Assembly (NCBI GenBank): GCA_014871385.1
Contig: CM026432.1
Coordinates: 2,072,150-2,136,149 of the forward strand
DNA length: 64,000 nucleotides
Direction: 5' to 3'
Source: Ceratodon purpureus
Lineage: Eukaryota > Streptophyta > Bryopsida > Pseudoditrichales > Ditrichaceae
The notes under the pieces were generated by a model, which saw only the letters and a list, made by a program, of their open reading frames with translations, had not been told where the DNA came from and did no database searches. Below are positions 54,406-64,000 of the stretch, in pieces. Position 1 is the first letter of the stretch, and every line of letters starts with the position of its first letter. Position numbers and translations under genes: made by a program.

Positions 54406-55491
54406 CCCCTAAAGTATTTGGCCATAAAATCCCAAATTCTGCCTCAATTCCGCACTGTTTTAGTTCAAAGTAGAATTATGCAAATTTAAATGTATTTAGG
54501 AGAATCTAACCGTAGGATCTAGTACCTAATTTGTACATGTATGTATAAAAAAAAATTTAGACTGTAACTCCTCACCGTTTGGAAGATCATAAGGTTTGAA
54601 CTTGAGAGAAAAGTTTTTTTTGGTCTTGCCCGGCAGGGACAGCCACACTTCGGAGAATAAAACAGTCCATTTTTGAAGATTGCATGGGTGGAGGCTCTTC
54701 AGTTTTGGATTCTAAGGCGAGTTGGGAGTATGCCCAAAAAAATTGAAGACAAAACAACACACAAAAGCATTGGAAAACCACATTTCTAGTGACGGGAGTC
54801 AAATGAAATGCATATACACTAGCTCTTTTTCCACACTACAAATGCCTAAGAAGATCATCAATTTTTGGGAATCCGAACGGTGTATACATGCATTTGTATG
54901 GAAAAGAAGTTGTAGAGGAAAAAAATCCAAAAAATAAATAAATCCAAAATAGATATGAATTTTATAGCATATACTGTGGTTTAGGAGGAGAAAATGGTGA
55001 AGGGAAAATGGGTGATGAAGGTGACCCAATCACTGTTGATCTGTCTTGATAGTTTTTATAAAACTTGAAACTTTGACTGAATATATCTCAAGATCCGTAC
55101 GGTCAAAGTTTACAAAACTTGGTACGTAGACCAATTGGATGACTCTAAACAAGATCCTACGGTTGGATTTTTCAAAATAAAATTTAAAAGAAAATTATGA
55201 AACAATTTCAGAAAGGATCATTTGGAAGTCACTGTAGACTTTCACAGATTTGGTACACCACTCCCATCGGCCACAAACCTGCCCGAGCTGCCCTGAATTG
55301 AATTTTGATCTTTAAACACCAATTATTTCTTAACTACAGGCCCGATGGAAGTAAAATTTGGTCTTGCTAGAAAGATATGACAATTTCCCATGCTGTGCCA
55401 AAGTTACAGCCACATCCGATAAAATTTGACTCATAGGGAGCCTGACCGGACCCTAAATCATACCAAAACTGTTGAGTTGATACTTTAGGGG
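54406..55491. mobile_element. Non-autonomous piggyBac-like element, 1.09 kb
   Basis: TTAA at 54402-54405 and 55492-55495; inside ends are inverted repeats CCCCTAAAGTAT, perfect over 12 bp. The first seven bases CCCCTAA equal those of the complete element at 44390-49713, but the next bases differ, so it belongs to a related family and may use another transposase. No transposase coding sequence is present. Confidence 0.8.
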
Positions 55492-55495
55492 TTAA

Positions 55496-56690
55496 ATTGT
55501 ACATCTAATATTCAATATAAAATTTCCACTAATTCTTTTGTTCATTTTGTGACAAAGAATCTATGATTTTAAAATTTTAAATGTTGTACACAACATTGTT
55601 TTATAGAAGATAAAGTGTAGTTTAATAGATCTCATTAAATACTTTTTTTTGAAGAATTATCATCAAAATCTTTATTATTGTTTATGAAACAAGGACATTC
55701 AAAATTGAAGAATTTATGCTTTACAAAAAGGGGTGTCAAAGTATGAAATGTATTGTGTTCACTACATTAGGTGCAAACATTACGAGATATTTTATAATCA
55801 ATGTCAACATGTGTGCTCTTGAGTTCTTCAACTTTTCAATGTTTGAGAATGTTGAAATTTATCATAACTCTTCTTTTCTGACATGAATTATAATTGTGAT
55901 AATATATGATTTGTCGGAGAGGGAAAAATGCGAGTACCACCATGTTCACAATAATAATAATCCATTCAAAGGCCACAGTAAATAGAACTATCCTTAAAAC
56001 CACCTTGACTTTTAAAAAAATATTATAAATTTTGCTTTATTGCATTTTTATTTTTAGTCAAAATAATTAAGAAGCATGAGAAAATAGGGTAGTCTCACTA
56101 TTTGTGGTATGTCAAAGCTTGATTGTCTTCAAACTCAAGGAAAACTAATTCTACCATCATTTCATCTTTAAGTTTAGTATTTTTAGAATTTACAAACCAC
56201 CAAATTCTTAGTCGCCAAATATAAAAATACCACCAAATATGGAGAGACTATCAAGCTCTTCTATGTTTATTAACTATTTAAAGTGAAATATAAGATTGTA
56301 TTCAATTAAAACTCATGATATCTAAATCAAATACGAGATGCCTTTACAAATAACTCTAACATCTACAAAAATCTCAAATCACAAAACCCACAATCCCAAA
56401 GTAGAAATAATCGGCTTTAGGTGCAGTGACTGGTTCAGGCACTGCCCAAATCCCCAAAAATTCATCCATCCGAAATCTTGGCCAAGTGGGAAACATCCAT
56501 CCGAAATCCAACACCAAAATAGAGACACCATGGCAACTCTCAAACCACTGCAAATAGATGCAACATCCAAACCCGTCTCCGAACTCAAAAACCAACACTA
56601 TCTTATTAAATCCTAGAACTCTGAGAATCAAATGTACTCCTGAAAAAGATGTAATGGAGATTTTGGATACCCTGACGCGTTTAGGTGCGC
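55496..56690. other. AT-rich intergenic DNA
   Basis: Nothing supported. Open frames at 56338-56616 (plus) and 56706-56374 (minus) overlap each other and carry no motifs. Confidence 0.35.
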
Positions 56691-57918
56691 GTCGTCTTCC
56701 CGCCACGAAGCTTGAGCGTCAATCAAATGGCCGCTCATTCTGCTGGAAATTCTTTTCTCTCGCTGCTGCGCACACCGCCTGCGAATCGCAATCTGGTCGC
56801 GTTTCTCACGCATTCGCCGGAGTTTCATGTTCCTCTTCGTCCTCCTGATGCTCTCCTCGTTCTCCAGCGCTTCTCGCCTTTCAAATCGGTGTCGGGTGCC
56901 GCTTTTGGAGCTATTTGGTGTTTTTTGAGCTATTTTGAAGGTTTAATGGAGCTTGGTGACGCGTTCTGCTTTGCGATGTTCATGGCCATTCCGCTGCATC
57001 TGGGATCTCAGATTTCGTGAGCGTTCCCCGGTTCGAATTGGTGCCGGGAGCTCGTTTTTGACTTATTTTCGGTCGTTTTGTGGCGCCGATGCGGTTCTTT
57101 GAAGGTTAGTCAAACTCGGTGAAGCTCGGAGATGATTTCTGCTAGCTATGGCAGAGCTGGTGCGTGTAGGTTTTCCGTTTTAGGTTTACGAAGTCGTGAT
57201 GAGCTTTTCCCGGCTCAGATTGGTGTAGGGAGCTGTTTTCTGAGGGCTTTTGTGTTGATTTCTGGTGGTGGTGCGGTTCTGCAAGGTTAGTGGAGTTCGG
57301 TGATGGTTTCTGGTTGCGATGTCACAGCCTGTGTGTCTAGGTTCTGCAGTTTAGGTTTGCGAAGTCGTGCCTCTTGTCTTTGGCGCTTCTGGCGTAGGTT
57401 TTTGAGAAAGGCGGTGCGAGTCGGTCAGGCAGATATGTCGGGAGAATGTGTGAGAGTGTCGCTGCGGATTAGGATTGTTATTGAATGGCCAATTTGAATT
57501 TGCATTTCGCCTTGATGCGCCAATTGTGTGGTCAAGTTCTGGTTTACGGCTGTGGCGCGTGTGTTTGATTTGAACGGTGTGTTGTGGTTAGGCTGCGTCT
57601 TGTTCGGCGGCTGCATTTTCAATTCGTTTGAATCTTGATTCTGTTTACGCCTTGATGAGTAACGGAGCTGTTTCTGGTTGTTCTGTGTTCCAGCTTCTTA
57701 GATACGCTAATGTATTGTGCGGGACTATTGTTATTCGAGGGAGTCGAATGTTCGTATGGTTGATCGAATCCGATCTCAGCATGAGTAGGGAGCGGAGACC
57801 CGGAAGACTCGGGGATATTGCCACTCAATACTCGGCACATGAGCTGAAATGCAGATGGAGGATGCAGTCTGATTAGGAATTCTAGTGGTCTAGTGACCGG
57901 GGCACAGAAGAGAGGACG
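56691..57918 (+). other. Probable promoter and leader region of EXO1
   Basis: GC content rises from 56690. A frame at 56685-57020 (MRVVFPPRS..., then MAAHSAGNSFLSLL) is open but stops, and I read it as leader. The stretch contains degenerate tandem repeats (see next entry). No clear leader intron boundaries were fixed. Confidence 0.35.
56885..57390. repeat. Three degenerate ~165-190-bp tandem units upstream of EXO1
   Basis: Shared landmarks recur in order: a GGAGCT word after a GTG(C/T)(C/A)GGG, then GCGGTTCT-GAAGGTTAGT, then a TTCGGTGATG-like word, then TTTAGGTTTRCGAAGTCGTG. The anchor AAGGTT appears near 56938, 57102 and 57293. The units are diverged, and the first is the most altered. Confidence 0.55.
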
Positions 57919-60900
57919 ATGGGGATTCAGGGGCTGCTTCCCACTCTGAAGTCCATTATGAACCCGCGCCACATACGTGACTATGCTGGGAAGAGGGCGG
58001 CCGTAGACACATACTCTTGGCTTCATAAGGCTGCATTTAGCTGCAGTAAGGACATATGTCTGGGATTACCTAATGACAAGTGAGTACTTGGGCTTCTAAC
58101 ATTGGCTGAAAGACATCTGCGCTGGGCATGACCTTGATAAGAATCGCCATTAGGACATAGTTTATTGTGTTGGGGTTTAGTGACGAAGTTCTGAAAACTT
58201 AATTGGTTAGAAGGGCACATGTAAATTATGAGAGCCATTATTCTTAGCGTCGTCTGATCTTACAGTGTAGTCTTCCAAAGAGCTTCCTAATGGGGTAATT
58301 GTGTGATGTTTTTGTTCGAGTAGGTACATAGACTACTGCATGCATCGAGTCAATATGTTGCGACACTATGGTGTGGAGCCCGTCCTGGTCTTCGATGGGG
58401 GTGGCCTTCCAATGAAGTCTGATCAGGAAATCAAACGGGCAAGGTATGTTGCCCATTCTATGATTACTCTGTACAGCTATGTGAAAGTATGATTATTTTT
58501 CCTACCTTCTTGCATGGACATAACAGATCAGTCAATATTGTGGTCCCTCTAATTTATTTTATCTTACGACACTGGGACAGATCGAGGAAGGAAAACCTAG
58601 AACGAGCAATGGAACATGAGCGGTTGGGAAATACCTCCGCCGCATACGAATGCTATCAGAGGGCTGTGGACATTACCCCTGCAACAGCTTTCAGGCTGAT
58701 AAAGGTATACAGTGAGATGGTACATTGTAGCGCTACAGGAATCGAACGAGATATTTACTATTTTGGTGTAAATGGCTTCACCTTAGGATGTTTAGCTCAT
58801 TTGGTACACTTGACATTGCTCCTGGCTGAGCGTTGTATGGTTGTAATTTTAAATCAGGTATTGCAGCAAGAGAACGTGGATTATGTAGTTGCACCATATG
58901 AAGCAGATGCCCAAATGGCCTTCTTAGCTCGAAATGGGCACGTGGATCTTGTCATTACAGAGGATTCCGACCTAATTGCATATGGTTGTCCACAGGTAGA
59001 GTTCACTCTCTCAAAAATTAGGCAAACAGATTTACGACTTATTTGGACTAAACGCATGTAAGAAACGTCCTTCGATTCTAGTGATTATGTCACGAGAGAG
59101 AATCTCAAAACTGAACTAAGTCTCTTGACAAAGGTCAGCATTGCTTTTTTCTGTGATCTATTAGATAAGGCCTTGCTTCTCACACATCAGCTATGTTTAT
59201 GACAGATCTTTTTCAAGATGGATAAATTTGGGCAGGGCGTAGGATTTCAGTTCTCCGACATCACGGCCAACAAAGATATTGACTTCAACAATTTCTCCAA
59301 ACAGATGATTCTTGAAATGTGTATAATGAGTGGTTGTGATTACTTACCTTCCTTGCCAGGAATGGGTGTGAAAAGAGCCCATGGTTTGATCAAACGTTTC
59401 AAGACCTATCAAAAGGTTGTTTCGTCATACTTCTTGCAGATAGCAGATGGAATAGATTGAAGGTTTTTGGTTCTTTCATATACATGAACCTCTCTCTTTC
59501 TCTTCTTGTTAAGACCGTTTCGACACCAAATTCAATTCACCTGTTGCTAGAATATAGCGCCCCTAATCGAGAGTTCATCAGTGTATATTTTAAGCTGCGG
59601 CAAAGTTGTTTTTGATTACCTTTTCTTCATAATTTCTGAATTATAATACTGTGGGTATGTGTGTAGGTAATGAAGCACTTAAAGTTCAGTGGCGTCTTAA
59701 TAGATAAACAATATGAGCAAGGCTTCCAGCGAGCAATTCTGACGTTTCACCATCATCGTGTGTACGATCCTGTGAAAAAGGAGATGGTACATCTTACTGA
59801 TGTACCAGGCAAACTTGATATCGACCTAAATTTTCTGGGACCATATCCTTTCTTCTCGTGTTGTGAATATTGCTTAGGAAAAGGATGTTACTGCGTAGAT
59901 TTACAATGGTCATCCAAAAATCTGGTGTACTTTGTGCACCTAATGTTGTGTCCCCGCACAAATGGACTAATCTGTATTCAAATCAAGCGGTTTGCACTTA
60001 ACTCTTACATACATATGTATCTCAGACAGTTGCTATTGCAATTGCCAAAGGCGAGGTGGACCCAACCACTTATGAACCCTTTGAGGTACGATCTCTTCAC
60101 ATTGCACTTGGATTCTTCAAGCATACGGTATCACGTACTTGATCTTGATGTTTCTGGTATTTGTGGTTCAGGACGTGAGGAGCTCTGGAAGGATAGCAAC
60201 AGATTTGAAAGCAAAAGCGCACAGAGGTTCCCCTATCATGGAAGTTGAAGTTCAGAAGAATGCGCGTATTACCAACTTCTTCCGTATCCACAAGCAATAT
60301 TTAAATAACAGTTATACTATGACATATCTTATTTTGAGCTGCCTCTAGTATGTTCAGTATATGGAGAGGTTTGTATACTTAACCATTAACAGAGGGCCCA
60401 GTTGAACTTGCAAAGAAGCATTTTAGACGTCCAAGAAACACACCAGAAATTATATCATCCCCTGCCTGCGCGAGCCAAGAGGAGACGCCATCCCAAGTTA
60501 CACCTTCTCCACCAATCACAAGTCAAGCCTATTCGAGTCCATTCAGCAAATTTTCGTTCACTTCTCAGCAGTCACCAGTATTCGGAACACCTCCAAGTCA
60601 AGTTTCTCCCTTTGTGAGTGTGGAACTAGACTTAGACGAAGGGTTGCCGAGGATCATTGTAAGTACTCCAATCCTGAGATAAGGCCACAATGAATGTTTG
60701 GTGTTATTTGTTTAGAAACCAATATGCTGCAGTCGGAACGAATGACAGGAGTCCTGCAGAGAAATCTCATCCGCAACTTTTGGTACTATGTTCATCTACA
60801 AGTTCAAAATACAATATTTTTCTTTGCGATTTTTTCCAACTACTAACTCTTCCGTGTAAACAGGATCTCACTTCGGACTATCCCCCATTTGAATGTCCTT

Positions 60901-62659
60901 TAAAAAGTAAGCACAGATTATCAGGTGAAATACATCGTTTTTGCAAAAAGATTAAATGAGTTTACTTAGTGGTTTGTTGCAACTAGATGTTTCTTCGTGC
61001 TGTCTTTAATGTTGGTCCTGCTATATGGATAAATTCTTATGTCCTGGTTTTTGAAAATGTTGACTGTGTTCAGCTTCTCACTGGGCCTTCTGCGTGTACA
61101 GAGAAGCAAGAAGACGAGAACCTTTCTCACTTTGCCTTGGAATCTCAGACGACATCAAGGTCCCTAGAAGTGAAGGCAAAGACGACAGTTGTCCCTGCTC
61201 TGTTGCAGGAGTCAGCAGCTCAACTTACCGGTGCAGTAAAGTGGCGTGTGAAAACCACATGTACCAGCGGTACCCTAAAAAGGAGTGCATATTTCTCTGG
61301 ATCTTTACCATCACAATTGCACCCAAGAAGTCCTAGTGTGAGTACGGATGACCTTCCCAAGACGAATATAAATATGCTGGACAAACCTGATGATTCATTA
61401 CCGAGTACGACTCCGGGTACCCAGAATTCTAAAGATGTTGAAATTGAACGTCACATACAATGCTTCGATGATGTGACCGAGTTTCTAGGCGGGGACGAGG
61501 TAAATACATAGTTGCTTCGTTACTGATGGATTATTTATGAAATGCTTGCGCGATTGTTGACTGTTTTGATTTTTGGTGCTCTAGAAATTCCCTAGGACGC
61601 ACCTTTTATGCAAGTATCAGGAGGTAGGACCGTAATTCGCAGATCTATTATCAGGAAAGGCACGATAATACGGAATTTGACTGCTCAATCACGTTTCAGG
61701 AGAAACAGGAGACCTTGAAGGATATAACAAACAAAAAACAGTTGGATGCAATTGCTGTTGGAAAGAGTAAGTGTTCATGTGTTTTTCTTGTTGCACCTGA
61801 ATTGTTTAGGGAAATGATTTTAATGTTCACAGTCGTTTCGGATGTGATGTATGGAGACACAAAATATTATAAGTGAGGATGATCTTTGCTAACTATTTGT
61901 TTGTATATCTGTAAGGCACTATATATTAAGTTAATTAGTGATCTCTTTGAGGTTGATTTTTTACGCTGTGGCATGCAGGAAAACATATCCCGGATTTTAA
62001 AAGCGATCTGCTTGGAGAGAGACCAATGAAAAGCAGAACTTTCTCGTCTGTGTCGCATGTAGCTCAGTATGCAGGTCTTGCTCAACGATCTATGGACGAC
62101 TTTGTGTCGACTGTCGCGCCATTTCAACGCTCACAGAGTGGCTCTCGTGCTAGTGGTTTACGGGCTCCTTCACAGCATGGAACTCGAGCCAGTGGTCTAA
62201 GAGCACCTTCAAAATCTGCTCAAAAAGCCTCCTCGTCCAGGTACAGTAATTGCACCATAGTGGTCTATTATCAGATATTATCAGTAGAAATGGCACCTTC
62301 GAAGTGATAATCCCTTAAAGCTCTGAAGACCAGGGACTTAGTTTGTGTGATTTGCATTCTATTATTGCCTCGGCTTGAATACAATAATTTTTTTTCTATA
62401 GTGAATGATCATAGGATAGCTTTATCTGCAAACGTATTGATCGTTTGATAGCGTGATATTATTGTTTCTTTCTCTTTCAGCTACTAAATGCTGAAACGAC
62501 TGCAGGGCCCCAAGTACAGGAATGAACAAGAAAATCAGCGAGTTCCTTAAAACATCACCAGTGAATATGCGAAGGCTGACATTTCCCGAGACCACGTCAG
62601 TTGCGGCTGGTACTGTGAGGTGGCAAGCTTATAACGAAGCCGATTGGGAAAAAGCGTAA
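57919..62659 (+). CDS. EXO1: Exonuclease 1, 15 exons
   Basis: Exons: 57919-58079, 58324-58443, 58581-58704, 58858-58995, 59206-59415, 59667-59859, 60030-60085, 60172-60310, 60393-60658, 60864-60906, 61102-61499, 61585-61623, 61700-61766, 61979-62240, 62506-62659. All GT-AG, phases close, 2370 bases, 789 residues. The N-terminus [14 protein letters not shown] begins the XPG nuclease fold. Metal-binding residues fall at D30, D78, E150, D152, D171, D173 and D226, almost exactly as in human EXO1. The helix-hairpin-helix follows ([19 protein letters not shown]). The enzyme is a 5'-3' exonuclease and flap nuclease of mismatch repair, double-strand break resection and meiotic crossing-over. The C-terminal half is disordered and carries a PIP-box-like QRSMDDFV and a duplicated RASGLRAPS. 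The exon 6/7 junction is the least certain. It converges with the UGT gene. Confidence 0.95.
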
Positions 62660-63103
62660 ATTATTTCGTAGTGAAGCAGAGTTCTCATTACTTTATTCCA
62701 TTGTGAAATTCAATTGGGACAACAAGAAGCAGGGCATTTATTTGAAGTTTTGTTCTAAATTCTAGAAAGCTGAATGGGAGCATTGCCCAACCAGGCCACA
62801 TTGCTTAATACTGTCGTCGATGTCGGCAGTCATTTTTCCACATTCTCAGCTGTAGCCTTGGAAGGTTGGTACACAGAACTGGTAACATTCTTTCCATGTA
62901 CACGCTGGACTAAAAGATTTTTTTGTAAATTATGAAATTAGAAGGCACCATGCCAAGTTGGTCGTCTAAAGAAGTAGAAGTAGAAACAGAATGCTTATTC
63001 ACGAACAATGAATCGCATTCTGGATACTTTGATATGCACTCTGCATAACTATACATTTTTACAGTCGATCTGGACAGACCCTGATCGCCACTCTTGATCC
63101 TGC
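62660..63103. other. 3' region between EXO1 and the UGT gene
   Basis: Convergent 3' UTRs; nothing else seen. Confidence 0.35.
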
Positions 63104-64000
63104 TCAAGAATCATGTGAGGAATTCATCTTCGTGTCCAATGCAACTAGTTCACTTAAATACTGCTCTAAGTTTTTCGGCGAAGTACCTGATGATGGCGTG
63201 ACGGCATCTCGCAGGACTCTGTTCAACCTGGTGACGTTTCTTCTTGCAACTCTGCCCTCCTCACCTTCCATCATGAGCTTTATACTCTTTTCAATGCTTC
63301 CTCTTTCAAATCCGCCATCTCTCAATACGGTGCCGATTCGGAAACGCTTCTCCAAGAGCGTGGCATTCATCCACTGGTCTGTGAAAAGAGGGCTGCCGAG
63401 GATTGGAGTGGAAGCGGAGATTGCCTCAAGAGTGGAGTTCCAGCCACAGTGGCTCATGAACAAGCCTACTGCCCTGTGAGATAGGATCTTCGGCTGAGGT
63501 GCCCAGCTGCTGTATAGCATTCCTCGATCTTTCGTCCGCTCCTCAAATCCTTTTGTTCAATAGAAAATGAATTGTATGAGACTGGAACGATAAACTAGTC
63601 GTCAACACACAGCATCAACAATCTGGGCCCAATACAAACTTGATCCCACGGAAATATTGCAATCGGCAGCTACCATGGAAGTGGATAAAATTTGGCCAAC
63701 AACAGCTAGTCAAGGGTACATTGAGGACCTACAGCTTTGCAACGGATGTGAATATGGCTCTATAATTGATTGTGGAGAAGTTGTATCATTCCGAAAGACT
63801 TCTGCCACTTGGGGAGGTCGGTGTGGGTCAAGAGCTTTTTCCACCGAAGTGTCATTTCAGTGTGCACTATTATTGAATGTTAGAATATAGAGGAGTCACG
63901 TCATCTCTAGGAGAGAACAGTGATAAGGAGTACCTGGAGGAAGAATGGCAGAGATCTCTTCCTTTGTTGGTTGCTTTGACAACATAATGTGAGGAACATT
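63104..64000 (-). CDS. UDP-glycosyltransferase (family GT1), C-terminal part, runs off the right edge
   Basis: Last exon 63549-63104; intron 63933-63550 (donor CCAG|GTACTC, acceptor AACAAAAG); upstream exon from 63934 past the window end. Joined codons give LPPG-FEERTKDRGMLY across the junction, matching the usual GFEERT motif just ahead of the PSPG box. The PSPG box reads WAPQPKILSHRAVGLFMSHC then GWNSTLEA and ends FTDQ, the UDP-sugar binding site with the usual terminal Gln. The enzyme would transfer sugar (typically glucose) to small acceptors such as phenolics or hormones in the cytosol. The acceptor site has a weak pyrimidine tract; without this intron a TGA two codons upstream of the motif would truncate the gene. 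Confidence 0.85.

Noticed and set aside
57300..57876. Short plus-strand ORFs upstream of EXO1
   Set aside because: They lie in a repeat-bearing leader region and lack conserved features.

Overview
The window looks like nuclear DNA of a land plant or close streptophyte relative. It has GT-AG introns, a plant-type EXO1, ecto-apyrases of the GDA1/CD39 family, a PSPG-box UDP-glycosyltransferase and AT-rich spacers full of transposon remains. The piggyBac element and the gene style suggest a seed-free plant (bryophyte or lycophyte), but that is inference; I could not assign a species.

Layout. 1-16.1 kb is a transposon nest with unusually many TCCGAC/GTCGGA hexamers. It holds a decayed coiled-coil protein that ends in a clean RING-H2 finger at the left edge, an intact-looking hAT transposase (8376-11621), a divergently transcribed small ORF, and two more ORFs of which one is F-box-like. 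Decamer, 17-bp and 14-bp tandem repeats lie between 6.1 and 8.2 kb. 16.7-20.1 kb holds the 3' end of a LINE with its A-rich tail, an orphan piggyBac-like end and two ~100-bp MITEs. 20.7-23.0 kb is a six-exon gene of unknown function.

26.9-41.2 kb is the host gene block: apyrase A (-), a four-EF-hand-like protein (-), a 0.48-kb near-perfect palindrome in the divergent promoter region, apyrase B (+, a close inverted paralogue of A), and an unknown gene with a Lys/Pro/Ser-rich repeat tail (-). 41.5-42.0 kb has two MITEs of one family in opposite orientation.

44.4-49.7 kb is a complete piggyBac element: TTAA target sites, 15-bp inverted repeats and a transposase with the full aspartate set and a cysteine-rich tail. 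A 1.09-kb internally unrelated piggyBac-like element lies at 54.4-55.5 kb and a ~200-bp candidate at 5.6 kb. Between the first two, 50.35-53.3 kb carries two diverged copies of a broken intron-containing gene. The right end has EXO1 (57919-62659, 15 exons, all phases consistent, 789 aa) converging on a UDP-glycosyltransferase that runs off the window.

Exon coordinates were derived by eye from splice consensus and reading phase. For EXO1, the EF-hand gene and the 438-aa gene all phases close, which is strong internal support. Start codons of the apyrases and of the repeat-tail gene are less certain.
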